A program made the translations under genes and the position numbers. DNA of 64,000 bases, from positions 2,153,501-2,217,500 of the forward strand of contig NC_016024.1 in assembly GCF_000226295.1 (NCBI RefSeq), in the 5' to 3' direction. The DNA is from Chloracidobacterium thermophilum B. GTDB taxonomy: Bacteria > Acidobacteriota > Blastocatellia > Chloracidobacteriales > Chloracidobacteriaceae. Below, in pieces: positions 1 through 8,836 of this stretch; position 1 is the stretch's first letter; each line of letters begins with the position of its first letter. Below the pieces are notes generated by a model. It worked only from the letters and a program-made list of their open reading frames with translations, searched no databases and was not told where the DNA came from.

Positions 1-291
1 CCACCAGCGAAAATACAGGGTAAGGAAGAAAATGACAACAATCCCCAGTCCACCAGCACCATAGAAAATCAGCTCTAAACTGTTTCCGTCTGATCCGGGG
101 CCGAGAGATCTCAGCATGGTCAGTGCCATGAGACAAAGGACACCCGCGTAATAACCGACCGTCCCCAGAAAACCCAATACAACCTGAAGCACAAAAAGGG
201 CACTCTTCTCCGCTATGCCAACGAGTTTGTCAGGTCGGATCGGAACGTGCTGGAGTTGTCTGTGAGGTGGCAGGGGGGCAGGCGAGGACAT
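1..291 (-). CDS. Membrane protein, 3' end outside window
   Basis: Only the first 97 codons are visible; the frame is open to the window edge. The ATG lies 7 bases after the stop of the upstream helical protein gene, so the two are probably cotranscribed. After a Pro-rich, cytoplasmic-looking head (residues 1-25) there are two clearly hydrophobic stretches, about residues 31-59 and 74-93, separated by a short Gly/Ser/Asp-rich loop. This is what a polytopic inner-membrane protein looks like. No family is recognisable from this fragment and no function is proposed. Confidence 0.6.
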   Translation of the reverse strand, partial: MSSPAPLPPHRQLQHVPIRPDKLVGIAEKSALFVLQVVLGFLGTVGYYAGVLCLMALTMLRSLGPGSDGNSLELIFYGAGGLGIVVIFFLTLYFRWW

Positions 292-297
292 GGCAGC

Positions 298-1068
298 TCA
301 GGAACGGGCAAACAGTTTTGAAATGAGATCCATGACCTCGGCATAGCCACATGGCTTGCCCGACGACTGCTCGATGGCCTTGAGTTTCCGCGCCATCTGC
401 AGGATCGGGGCTTCCAGTTCCCCAAAAGCAATCTGAAGCGCCGTATGCCGGGCGGCTTTGTCCTCCGGCGGAAGCTGGTTGACCCGGTCGTTGAGATAGT
501 TCACGAACAGACTCAGCATGGCGGCGGCTGTTTCTGCTGTTGTCTGTACGATCTGCTGCTGCTGCTTGAGCAGTTCAGCCAACTGCCGCGTCCGGCGGCG
601 GTAAATGTCCGCCTCAGCCGCGATTTCGGGCGCGGCATAGGCGTTCTGGTCAAAGTTGACCGGCGGCAACTCCTGGGTGATGCGCCGGTACTTGCCGGAG
701 ACATACTCCTTGAGGATGGCATCCGATTCCGTCACGCCACGAATCTGAAGCTGCTCCTGCAACTCATGCCGGTAGCCAAAGACGCTGCGCAGGTAGTCCT
801 GGAGGTCAGGGCGCTCCATGGCCCCCAGCTCCAGCAACAGAAGGCGCAAAAAGTCCTTGTCTTCCACCAGCCGCGCCAGCCGTTCAAGCCGCTGGCGGTA
901 CTCACCGACCAGAAAGCGCGTGAGTTTTTCTCCAAGTTCGGGCTGGAAATGGGCCACCCGCTGACTCTGCTCAAACGCCAACAGCAGTTCCATGTCGTTG
1001 ATGAGCGAGATCAGCAGTTCACCAGCGATGGTCTCTTGGTCTGGAGGAAAAGACTCAGGAACTCCCAT
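298..1068 (-). CDS. Hypothetical alpha-helical protein
   Basis: About 256 residues from the ATG at 1068, almost entirely predicted helix, rich in Leu, Gln, Glu and Arg, with a Gln run near the middle (LLKQQQQIVQ) and coiled-coil-like heptads around it. No signal peptide or membrane segment is visible. The open frame continues to a TTG at 1152, but that start would overlap the upstream permease/binding-protein gene by 25 bases and has no obvious Shine-Dalgarno sequence; the ATG is also poorly served, so the start is uncertain. It sits directly downstream of the PotC-PotD-like fusion gene. I do not recognise the family. Confidence 0.6.
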   Translation of the reverse strand: MGVPESFPPDQETIAGELLISLINDMELLLAFEQSQRVAHFQPELGEKLTRFLVGEYRQRLERLARLVEDKDFLRLLLLELGAMERPDLQDYLRSVFGYRHELQEQLQIRGVTESDAILKEYVSGKYRRITQELPPVNFDQNAYAAPEIAAEADIYRRRTRQLAELLKQQQQIVQTTAETAAAMLSLFVNYLNDRVNQLPPEDKAARHTALQIAFGELEAPILQMARKLKAIEQSSGKPCGYAEVMDLISKLFARS

Positions 1069-1127
1069 AAATGTCGCGCAAACAGCAGCCTTTTGAGATT
1101 TGGCCCCGGGCTTGAGGGGATTGGTGA

Positions 1128-3002
1128 CTACCTGGACTTGATAACTGTCCAATAGTAATCGTATCGCGGCAAAATTGCACCGACATCTTCAATGACGGCA
1201 CAGCGCCGCAGCCACGTCTCCGGCGGAAACACATAGGGGTTGTTGGCCCAGTCCGGCGGGAGGAAGTCCCGTACGGCGCGGTTGGGTGTTCCGTAACCTG
1301 TGACCTGCACGATTTCAGCCGAGGCCTGTGGTTCGAGGACGTAATCAATGAACTGTTCCGCCAGCTCCGGGTGGGCCGCATTGACCGGAATGGCCAGGCA
1401 GTCCACGGCCCGCGTCCCGCCTTCCTGCGGCACAACAAAGGCAATGTTGGGATTCTGGCGCGCAGCTTTGGCAATCTGACCGTTGAACCCGTGGACCAGC
1501 CAGGCTTCGCCATTGAGTAAAAGCTGCTCAAAGGTCGCGCTGTCGTAGGTTTTGACCAGCGGCTTCTGCGCTGCCAAGTCATCGGCCGCACGCGCAATTT
1601 CCTGCTCATCCTGGCTGTTGGGCGAAGCGCCGCGCCGGCGCAGGGCCGCCGCAAAGCACTCCCGCTGATCATCCAGCATGGCAATACGTCCCCGGTAGCG
1701 GGTATCCCACAGCGCATCCCAGTGCTCTACCGGCTCCGGCACCTTGTCCCGCCGGTAGCCAATGCCAGTGACAACGAACGTGTAGGGCACCGTGTAGCGA
1801 TTTTCAGGATCGTAGGGTGCATGCAGAAAATCCGGGTCGAGGTAGTGCCAGTTCGTCAGCCGGGACCGGTCAATCGGACGCAGCAACCCCTGCCGGATGA
1901 GTACACCCGCCATGTAGTCGCTCGGAACAATGAGATCATAGCGGGCCACTCCGGTCTGAAGCTTGGCCAGCAGAGCCTCGTTCGAGTCGTAGGTTTCGAC
2001 CACGACCCGGCAGCGATACCGCTTCTCAAAGTTACGGAGCAGCTTTTCAGAGGTGTAGTTCGACCAGATGTAGATATGCAGGGTCGTGGCCACATCCCCA
2101 TGCGGTGTTGGGCCCACGGCTACAGCAAGCAGCCCCAGGCAGGTCGTGCCCAGGCTGACGCGGCCCCACCGGGGCAGGCGCTGAAGCCGCTGCACGAGTT
2201 GCGCCGCCCCAACCAGCACCACCGTCAGGATAAGCAGCAGACCGGCGGCAGCGTTGATTTCCGGGGATACCCCCGTTTTCATTTTCGAGTAGAGCAGTAC
2301 CGGCAGCGTGGTGACGCCATCCCCGGCAACGAAACTCGTCACGATGCAGTCATCGAGCGACAGGGCAAAGCACAGCAGTCCACTTCCAACCAGCGCTGGC
2401 AGCAACCAGGGCAACGTCACATGCCAGAAGACCGCCGCTGGCGTCGCCCCCAGGTCAAGTGCTGCATCGCGCCACCGTTCGTCAAACCCGGCCAGCCGCG
2501 CCCGGACGATGAACACGACATACGGCGTACAGAAGGCTACGTGGACGATGAGTACCGACCAGAAGCCCAGCGGTCGCCCAAACTGCGCCAGCAGCGCCAC
2601 CGACGCAAAACCAACCACGACTTCCGGGGTCACTACCGGCAGGTAGAAGAGCCATTCGAGCCAGGTCTGTCCCCGGAACCGGTGCCGGCCGAGCGCCAGG
2701 GCCGCCGCCGTTCCCAACACCAGGGCAATCAACGTGGCGGAGAGCGCCACGCGCAGACTCGTCTGGATGGCTGCCAGAAAGGCCGGGCTGCGCAGCACCT
2801 TCACGTACCACGCGCCGATAAACCCGGCTCCGAAGTCCGCCACCGGCGCTGCCGTGAAGGAAAGCCAGAGGAGCACCAGCAGCGGCGCGTAGAGGTACAC
2901 ATAGACCGCCCCGGCCACACCTTTCAGACCCGTGGCTTCCCAGCCGGGGCGTGGTGAGTGAGACCAGTTCATCCACAACGCGCGCCGGGCCCGGAAAGGC
3001 AT
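1128..3002 (-). CDS. Polyamine-type ABC transporter permease fused to its substrate-binding protein (PotC-PotD-like)
   Basis: A 624-residue protein in two parts. Residues about 30-275 are a PotC-like inner-membrane permease with several hydrophobic helices and an EAA loop (DAALDLGATPAAVFWHVTLP, about 179-198) that would contact the ATPase. After a last hydrophobic segment (about 283-297) comes a PotD-like periplasmic binding domain starting with YIWSNYTS (311-318) and running to the end. In the usual spermidine/putrescine system these are separate proteins. Here the binding domain would be tethered to the membrane by the permease. No PotA ATPase or PotB permease gene is in the visible neighbourhood, so partners must be encoded elsewhere. 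A purine-rich AGGAG lies 12 bases before the ATG. The polyamine substrate is inferred from family only. Confidence 0.85.
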   Translation of the reverse strand: MPFRARRALWMNWSHSPRPGWEATGLKGVAGAVYVYLYAPLLVLLWLSFTAAPVADFGAGFIGAWYVKVLRSPAFLAAIQTSLRVALSATLIALVLGTAAALALGRHRFRGQTWLEWLFYLPVVTPEVVVGFASVALLAQFGRPLGFWSVLIVHVAFCTPYVVFIVRARLAGFDERWRDAALDLGATPAAVFWHVTLPWLLPALVGSGLLCFALSLDDCIVTSFVAGDGVTTLPVLLYSKMKTGVSPEINAAAGLLLILTVVLVGAAQLVQRLQRLPRWGRVSLGTTCLGLLAVAVGPTPHGDVATTLHIYIWSNYTSEKLLRNFEKRYRCRVVVETYDSNEALLAKLQTGVARYDLIVPSDYMAGVLIRQGLLRPIDRSRLTNWHYLDPDFLHAPYDPENRYTVPYTFVVTGIGYRRDKVPEPVEHWDALWDTRYRGRIAMLDDQRECFAAALRRRGASPNSQDEQEIARAADDLAAQKPLVKTYDSATFEQLLLNGEAWLVHGFNGQIAKAARQNPNIAFVVPQEGGTRAVDCLAIPVNAAHPELAEQFIDYVLEPQASAEIVQVTGYGTPNRAVRDFLPPDWANNPYVFPPETWLRRCAVIEDVGAILPRYDYYWTVIKSR

Positions 3003-3023
3003 GGCTTACCAAGACTCCTGACG

Positions 3024-4319
3024 CTACTCGTCAGGCCGCTCCGGGACCGGCGGACGGATGACGGCAGTGGTGGACTGATTCTCGATGACGCCAATCTTTT
3101 CCAGCAGCTTGCGTTTCACCATGGCGTCGTAGATTTTCCACTTCGAGCGCATGAAGTCTTCGTCGTATGTCCCCGACAAAAAGCCAATGGGAATCTCAAA
3201 GCCACCGGCTTCGTGCTTGCCGCCACCGTAGTAGTTTCCGTTGGCGTCCCGCCCAAGCGCTGACTTCAGGAACTGGTCCGGGTTGAGGGTGACTTTCGAG
3301 GTACGCAGGCTCCCAATGATGACTTCACGCTCACCTTCCTTGGTGATGATGCCGTACACCACGGCCGTGTGAATGTTCTCCTCGGTCAACAGGAAATCGG
3401 CCGCCTGCGGAATGGCATCCCGGTCCTCATACCGGACGTAACCCACCCCGGCAATGCTGTAGTTGTCACGGACAATGCGCTTCTCCAGCGCCAGGTTGAT
3501 GATGTCAATTGCCCGTTTTGACCGCTTGACGTTCAGAATTTCGCTCAGCAGGCTGGCATCCACGAACTGTGACAGGTAGCCAGCCGCCTGAAAGTCACAC
3601 TCCCGCGCCCGAATCATCCCGTTGGTTTCCGCGCGGATGGCATGCATCAACGCCGTGGCGAGCCGTACGTGCTGGGGATTGTTCTTTTCGAGCGGGAAGG
3701 CATCCCGCAGATATTCGGCATAGATCGTCGCCGTGGCGCCAACCTTGCGGATGTCGGTGAACACGGCGTCAATGAGTCCCTGCCGCTCGTGGTGGTCCAC
3801 AATCACCAGCGGCTTGACGCCGGCCTCACGGAGCTTGCTGGTGAGGGTTGTGGTCGTGCCCTGGTTGTCAATGAAAATGCTGGCCTGATACTGCTTCAGA
3901 TCGATTGTCGGGTCGTAGTGCAGCAGTTCGATTTGCAAGAGCTGGACGAGCGCCAGGTTTTCCTGATGGCTGATAAAGCCGTCATACACGATGTCCACCG
4001 TAATCCCGAAGGTGGCGGCAATCATCTGGTGGGCAAGCGCCGAAGCAATGGCGTCCGGGTCAGGAAAGTTCTGAATGGCAACGATGTGGCGCTCACCGCG
4101 ACAGGCCTCCAGCGTGGCGATCAACTCCAGCACCGGACGCCGTTCATGATACCCACTCGTGCCGTTGACGGTATTGATGGATTCTTTCCCCTCGCGGCGG
4201 GGCAGTTCAACGTCTGCTACTGAGGCCGGAACGAGACTCAGGGAAGCCGGTTCCGCCTCTCTCCTTTCGGCCGCGACTGTTTTTTCGCGTCCTACCGCAG
4301 CACTCTTTTCGCGTGACAT
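3024..4319 (-). CDS. DHH-family phosphoesterase (NrnA/RecJ-like)
   Basis: A 431-residue protein with a charged, probably disordered head (1-60), then a DHH domain: motif I QNFPDPDA (83-90), motif II FIDNQ (149-153), the DHH signature (175-177), and a C-terminal DHHA1 domain with GGGKHEAGGFEIP (365-377). Members hydrolyse phosphodiester bonds in nanoRNA, pAp or cyclic dinucleotides using two metal ions. The usual first His of motif I is Gln (Q83) here. GGAAAGG lies 10 bases before the ATG, and a possible -10 TATACT lies on the minus strand at 4378-4383 without a good -35. The exact substrate cannot be told from sequence. It is 21 bases upstream of the PotC-PotD fusion gene. Confidence 0.85.
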   Translation of the reverse strand: MSREKSAAVGREKTVAAERREAEPASLSLVPASVADVELPRREGKESINTVNGTSGYHERRPVLELIATLEACRGERHIVAIQNFPDPDAIASALAHQMIAATFGITVDIVYDGFISHQENLALVQLLQIELLHYDPTIDLKQYQASIFIDNQGTTTTLTSKLREAGVKPLVIVDHHERQGLIDAVFTDIRKVGATATIYAEYLRDAFPLEKNNPQHVRLATALMHAIRAETNGMIRARECDFQAAGYLSQFVDASLLSEILNVKRSKRAIDIINLALEKRIVRDNYSIAGVGYVRYEDRDAIPQAADFLLTEENIHTAVVYGIITKEGEREVIIGSLRTSKVTLNPDQFLKSALGRDANGNYYGGGKHEAGGFEIPIGFLSGTYDEDFMRSKWKIYDAMVKRKLLEKIGVIENQSTTAVIRPPVPERPDE

Positions 4320-4440
4320 ATTTGATGAACCTTTCCAAGTCCTGCCAAGTCAATTCTTTTTGCAGACTTGCAGCTCAAGTATAGCGCAATCCGGCCCGGC
4401 CAATGCACCCAGCCGCACCAACCCGACGGATACCGGACAC

Positions 4441-5586
4441 CTATGCCGGTTGTGGGGAAGCCGCAGAGACCACACCGGGTTCCAGAACACCCTGCAGGGT
4501 CTCCTCAATGAGGTTGTCCACAACGGCGTGCAGGTCGCCATTGGTTTCCTCGAAAACCCGCAGTTGGCGGTCGGCGCTCGTTCCTTCCTTGAGAATCGTG
4601 TGGATGTACTCCAGTTCTGACCGGCTTCCGAGATCGTCCACCACGTCATCCACGAACTCAAGCAACTCCAGAATGAGCGACCGCACCGGCACTTCCGCCT
4701 GCTTGCCCAAATCCAGCAGCTTTCCGTCCAGTCCGTAGCGCACGGCGCGCCACTTGTTTTCCTCGATGAGCATGCGGCGGTAGAGTCGGAAGCCCATGTT
4801 CTGGCGCAGCAACTTGTAGAGCTTGGCCACCACGGCCTGAAAAAGCGCGGCAATGGCAATGACCTCATCCACCTTGGATGGCAGGTCGCAAATCCGAAAT
4901 TCGAGCGTGGGGAAAATCGGATGGGGGCGCAGGTCCCACCAGATTTTCTTGCCATTGTCAATGCAACCCGTCTTGATGAGCAGCTTGACGTAGTTATCGA
5001 ACTCGCTGGCCGAGCCAAAGTAATCTGGAATGCCGGTGCGTGGAAACTGCTTGAAGACTTCTGAACGATAGGACTTCAGACCTGTATTGCGGCCAATCCA
5101 AAATGGCGAGCTGGTGCTCAGCGTCAGGATATGCGGCAGAAAGTAACGCGCCGCATTCATGATGTGGATGGCATCGTCGCGGTTTTCAATTCCGACGTGA
5201 ACGTGCAGCCCATAGATGGACAGCGCCCGCGCCAACTGCTGCATTTCCTCGATGAGCTGGAAATACCGCTCATTGGGCGTAATCTCCTGGTCTTTCCAGT
5301 GGGAAAACGGATGGGTCGAAGCCGCCACGATCCGCAGGTTTTTCTTGTGGGCCAGCATCGCCACCGTACGGCGCAGCCTGACCACATCCGCGCGCGCCTC
5401 CTGAATGTTGCGACACACCCCCGTGCCCACCTCAACCATGGACTGGTGCATTTCCGGCTTGAGCTGCTCGCCGAGCAGCATCATGCCTTCATCCAGAATT
5501 TCGGCGACCCGTGAACGCAACTCACGGGTGTTGGGGTCAACAATTTGGAACTCCTCTTCGATACCGAGTGTGAACTCCTGAGCCAT
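4441..5586 (-). CDS. Carboxylate-amine ligase, glutamate-cysteine ligase type 2 (YbdK) family
   Basis: A 381-residue cytoplasmic enzyme of the GCS2/YbdK family, which joins a carboxylate (often glutamate) to an amine with ATP. The family signature GIEEEFQIVD (8-17) supplies metal-binding acids; EMHQSMVEVGTG (45-56) and the His-rich GLHVHVG further in are typical too. Length matches the family. A real glutathione pathway is not implied: YbdK-type proteins have weak glutamate-cysteine ligase activity and mostly unknown substrates. It is the last member of a minus-strand run with a circularly permuted ATP-grasp, a methyltransferase and another ATP-grasp, which suggests a joint ligation pathway. 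Its ATG is 121 bases from the preceding gene, so it may have its own promoter. Confidence 0.88.
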   Translation of the reverse strand: MAQEFTLGIEEEFQIVDPNTRELRSRVAEILDEGMMLLGEQLKPEMHQSMVEVGTGVCRNIQEARADVVRLRRTVAMLAHKKNLRIVAASTHPFSHWKDQEITPNERYFQLIEEMQQLARALSIYGLHVHVGIENRDDAIHIMNAARYFLPHILTLSTSSPFWIGRNTGLKSYRSEVFKQFPRTGIPDYFGSASEFDNYVKLLIKTGCIDNGKKIWWDLRPHPIFPTLEFRICDLPSKVDEVIAIAALFQAVVAKLYKLLRQNMGFRLYRRMLIEENKWRAVRYGLDGKLLDLGKQAEVPVRSLILELLEFVDDVVDDLGSRSELEYIHTILKEGTSADRQLRVFEETNGDLHAVVDNLIEETLQGVLEPGVVSAASPQPA

Positions 5587-5707
5587 ACGCTATCCTCTTG
5601 CCAATGCAGACTGACTGACCAAACTCCCAATTGCCAAACACCCTGCCACAAACCAACCCTGACTGACTCCCGCCCGAAAACACCGGCCGCGGGTACTGGT
5701 CTGGGTG

Positions 5708-7066
5708 TCAATCCTTCAGAACAAACGTCGGCACCATGCCGCCGCCAGAGGTGACGTTGCACAGCGCCGTGCTCGACAGCCGGGTAAAGGCGCCGCCCAC
5801 CTTGCCGTGAAACAGTAACGGGTCGAGGTCCACAAGCTGCTCAATGAAAGTAATCTCGCCTTCTGGCGTGAAGTGGGGAAAGACCTCGTGGGCGGTGGGG
5901 ACTTTTTCCTGCACCAGATAGTCGCCGCGCAGCCCTTCGGCAATTGCCGTCTCCCATTCCGCCGGTGTGGCTTCCCAGCCGACGACCACCCCCTTGCCGC
6001 CGTATTCATCATTGGGCTTGATGACCAGCCGCGTCTGATGGGCGCGGATGAACTCCAGCAAGTCCACTGTTTCGCCGGCGTAGGTCGTCTTCCCTTCAGC
6101 CAGGCGGCGCGTCCACGGAATATGCGCCCGAATGGCCGCCTGCTGCTCCGGCGTAAACAGCGCCGCATACCGTTCATCGGTCAGGACACCAAAAAACATC
6201 TTCTTGTGGACAAACTTTGTGCGGAAGCCGTTGACCACACACACAGCGCGGTCGCGGTAGGCATTGACCAGCGCCTTGCACTCCTCCGGGCGCTCCAGGA
6301 TGTCATTCGTCAACACACGCCGATACACCAGGTCAATCTTGAAGTCCCCACAGCAGAGCCGGCCCGCGTGGTAGTCCAGCTTTTCCGGTGGTGCAATGAT
6401 GCACTCGAAACCTTCACTTTGGAAGTAGGCCTGAAACTGCTCAAACTCACACTGCGTGGGCAGGCCTTCCCAGTCCACAATGGCGATGCGGGGCTTGTCC
6501 GTTCCACCGCTCCATTCCTGGTATGCCGTCAGGAGCGTCTCCAGCAGCAGATGTCGTGCATAGAGCGGCATGACCGGATGCTTCTCCACAAACCGCTGCA
6601 TCACCGGCAAGTCCATAAAGATACGCGCCATGACCTCGCAGTAGGAAATCCCGGCCGGGTTTTCGGCATTGAGTTCGACGAAGGAAAACGCCTCTTCGGT
6701 CAGAAACGAATCGAGTCGGGAGGTGATGGAAATCCCGGTGTAGCCGGGGTCAATTTCAATCAGGCGGGCTTCGCCGTCCGTGATGCCCAAGTCATCATAG
6801 ATGCGGCGGTCGGTCAGCGCCGTGCGCCCCACAATCTCCACACACTCCCAGATGCGTGCACATTCAGCACACAGGTAGCGCCACTGTTCGGCCGTTATGA
6901 AGTGAGGGCGCAGGTAGGGCGACAGCGGCCGTCCGCCAAAAATCATCTTCTCTTCGGCGCTGCGGGCAGCCAGAAAATCACGGGATTCAGTCAGTGTGGT
7001 AGGCGTTTCCTGGAGCAGGGCGTCGTAGTGGGCAATTGCAGCTTTCAACGTCGGGTTGCTTTCCAT
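5708..7066 (-). CDS. Circularly permuted ATP-grasp protein
   Basis: A 452-residue protein of the circularly permuted ATP-grasp type. The nucleotide-binding block RLVIKPNDEYGGKGVVVGWE (about residues 350-369) is followed by YLVQEKVP, and the chain ends with the family-like VTSGGGMVPTFVL (438-450). The N-terminal half carries the acidic, substrate-side segments (for example SFVELNAENPAGISY). ATP-grasp enzymes activate a carboxylate as acyl phosphate and attack it with an amine or thiol. The alpha-E and transglutaminase partners that often accompany the COG2308-type relatives are not seen here; instead it sits between a GCS2-type ligase and a TPMT-like methyltransferase. Substrates are unknown. 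Confidence 0.82.
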   Translation of the reverse strand: MESNPTLKAAIAHYDALLQETPTTLTESRDFLAARSAEEKMIFGGRPLSPYLRPHFITAEQWRYLCAECARIWECVEIVGRTALTDRRIYDDLGITDGEARLIEIDPGYTGISITSRLDSFLTEEAFSFVELNAENPAGISYCEVMARIFMDLPVMQRFVEKHPVMPLYARHLLLETLLTAYQEWSGGTDKPRIAIVDWEGLPTQCEFEQFQAYFQSEGFECIIAPPEKLDYHAGRLCCGDFKIDLVYRRVLTNDILERPEECKALVNAYRDRAVCVVNGFRTKFVHKKMFFGVLTDERYAALFTPEQQAAIRAHIPWTRRLAEGKTTYAGETVDLLEFIRAHQTRLVIKPNDEYGGKGVVVGWEATPAEWETAIAEGLRGDYLVQEKVPTAHEVFPHFTPEGEITFIEQLVDLDPLLFHGKVGGAFTRLSSTALCNVTSGGGMVPTFVLKD

Positions 7067-7126
7067 GGTCTCTCCAAAGAGTGTGTCAACAATGGAACGT
7101 TTTGTGCGCCCGGCCGGGAAAGGTCT

Positions 7127-7726
7127 TCACACCAGGCGCTCAAGGATGGCGGCATACTCAAAAAATCCCGTCGGATGGGGCACTGTGCGCTGGGGCGGCT
7201 CCACCCACCGCCAACGCTCCAGCGCAAACAGCACGCGCATCGCTTCCAGCCCGCAGTGGTAGGGCGGCCCGCCGGGCCGGTCGGTCTGCATCCACAGGGC
7301 AAACAACCGCCCGCCCGGTCGCAGCCAGCGGCACAGTTGCGCCTCGTAACGGGGCCAGTCCTCCGGCGACAGCGCACACAGGCAGGTCTGCTCATAAACC
7401 GCATCGAAGGGCTGCTCCGGCTGCCAGGTGCGGACATCCCCCTCGACCACGTGGGCCGTCAGTCCCGCCTGCGCCAGCTTCTCCTGCAACCGCCGCACCG
7501 GAGTCAGCGCAATGTCCAGTCCCCAGACCTCAAAACCGCGCCGGGCCAACGCCAGCACCTCATGACCGTAGCCACAACCGGGGATGAGAATCCGGCCGGG
7601 CTTCAGCGCCCCTTCGGCCAGCCAGTGCTCCAGGGCAGGGCTGACGCCACCGCGATCCCAGGCGGTCAGGTCAGCCCGGTATTTCTCCTCCCAGAACGAT
7701 GCTGTGTCCGCGTCCATGCCCAGCAT
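7127..7726 (-). CDS. TPMT-like SAM-dependent methyltransferase
   Basis: A 199-residue class I methyltransferase. The N-terminal FWEEKYRADLTAWDRGG (11-27) and the SAM-binding loop RILIPGCGYGHEV (45-57), followed by YEQTCLCAL and LRPGGRLFALWM, match the thiopurine S-methyltransferase family, whose bacterial members methylate thiols, selenols, tellurium or halide-like acceptors. It begins 9 bases after the stop of the ATP-grasp gene and 60 bases before the second ATP-grasp gene, so it is very likely part of one transcript and may tailor the product of those ligases, perhaps on a sulfur atom (inference). An alternative ATG three codons in gives nearly the same protein. Confidence 0.85.
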   Translation of the reverse strand: MLGMDADTASFWEEKYRADLTAWDRGGVSPALEHWLAEGALKPGRILIPGCGYGHEVLALARRGFEVWGLDIALTPVRRLQEKLAQAGLTAHVVEGDVRTWQPEQPFDAVYEQTCLCALSPEDWPRYEAQLCRWLRPGGRLFALWMQTDRPGGPPYHCGLEAMRVLFALERWRWVEPPQRTVPHPTGFFEYAAILERLV

Positions 7727-7735
7727 GATAGACCG

Positions 7736-8689
7736 CTACATCCGCTCGGCAATCATCTCCTGCCACCGGAAGGTATGCGTCCGCTCCTGGGGACGGCCCT
7801 CCTGTGCCAACCGGATGAGCATCTGGCTGACGGTTGAAACCATCCACTCGAAGTTCACCGGGCCGACCGAGAATGAATCGGCGTCCGGTGCGGGATTCAT
7901 GAAGTCAATGGCATAGGGGACACCATCCTGAATGGCAAACTCGATGGTGTTGATGTCATAGCCAAGGGCTTCGCACAACAGGCGGCTCTCACGGACGATC
8001 CGGGCTTGCAGTTCCGGTTCGAGATAGTCTTCGGGGCGGATGTCGAGATACTGCGTCGGATAGGGCCGCGCCGGATCGTACGGCATGATGAGCACGTGCT
8101 GCTTGGCAATGCAGTAGCACCGTACGTAACGGTCGAATTTGACAAACTCCTGAAGCGTCATGCAGAGCTGCCCCGTCCGGTCATAGACCTGAATCAGCTC
8201 CTCCAGCGAGTTGATGCGATAGACATCCCGCCAGCCGCCGCCATCGTGCGGCTTGAGAATGGCTGGCAGGCCCACATAGTCCACAATCGCCTGCCAGTCG
8301 AGTGGGAATTGCAGGTTGCGCAACGACTGCGAAGTGATGCGCTCCATGTACTCTTTCTGGGGCAGCAGTGCCGTCCGGGGAATGGCCACCCCCAGCCGGA
8401 TCGCCATGGAGTAGTTGAAAAACTTGTCGTCCGCCGACCACCAGAAGGGATTGTTGACAATGACCGTTCCTGACAGATAGGCGTTTTTCAGGTACGCCCG
8501 GTAGAACGGGATTTCATGGGAGATGCGGTCAATGATGACGGCATAGGGGCACACGGCATCCATACGGACGCCGCCGATGGTGATATACTCGGCCATCACC
8601 CCTGTGTCCTGCGACTGCATGTTGATGCGCTCGATGAGTGCTGGCGGAAAGGTGTTTTCACGCCCGACCAAAACGCCGACCTTTTTCAT
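7736..8689 (-). CDS. ATP-grasp domain ligase (RimK/D-Ala-D-Ala ligase-like)
   Basis: A 317-residue ATP-grasp protein. The start is set at MKKVGVLVGRENTFP because this begins the first beta strand of the pre-ATP-grasp domain and AAGGAT lies about 13 bases upstream; the longer frame to 8779 adds a low-complexity head with no homology. Recognisable blocks are the ATP-binding strand LPAILKPHDGGGWRDV, LQEFVKFDRYVR, and the C-terminal acid/Asn metal site in IEFAIQDGVPYAIDFMNPAPDAD. It should couple a carboxylate to an amine using ATP. First gene of the ligase run; a 204-base divergent region with a 7-7-7 inverted repeat separates it from pmbA. Confidence 0.82.
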   Translation of the reverse strand: MKKVGVLVGRENTFPPALIERINMQSQDTGVMAEYITIGGVRMDAVCPYAVIIDRISHEIPFYRAYLKNAYLSGTVIVNNPFWWSADDKFFNYSMAIRLGVAIPRTALLPQKEYMERITSQSLRNLQFPLDWQAIVDYVGLPAILKPHDGGGWRDVYRINSLEELIQVYDRTGQLCMTLQEFVKFDRYVRCYCIAKQHVLIMPYDPARPYPTQYLDIRPEDYLEPELQARIVRESRLLCEALGYDINTIEFAIQDGVPYAIDFMNPAPDADSFSVGPVNFEWMVSTVSQMLIRLAQEGRPQERTHTFRWQEMIAERM

Positions 8690-8815
8690 AACAATTGACG
8701 AATCCTTTACGGCAGAACGAAGCACAGACCTCGGCGGTCTGCCTGTCTGCCGGGAAATGGGATGAACTGGATATGGCAACGGTGCGACGCAGCCACGCCA
8801 TTGTCAAGCGTTCCG

Positions 8816-8836
8816 CTGCAAGGTTACAGCTTGCAG
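8816..8836. promoter_or_regulatory. Inverted repeat, possible operator between divergent genes
   Basis: CTGCAAG (8816-8822), a 7-base spacer, then CTTGCAG (8830-8836) form a perfect 7-7-7 inverted repeat in the 204-base region between the minus-strand ATP-grasp gene and pmbA. The geometry suits a dimeric DNA-binding protein. No T-run follows, so it is not a terminator. A minus-strand TTGACA lies nearby at 8801-8806 but no good -10 follows it at the right distance. No regulator gene adjoins it. Confidence 0.35.

Noticed and set aside
1069-1152. TTG-initiated extension of the helical hypothetical gene
   Set aside because: Would overlap the upstream stop by 25 bases and has no ribosome-binding site.
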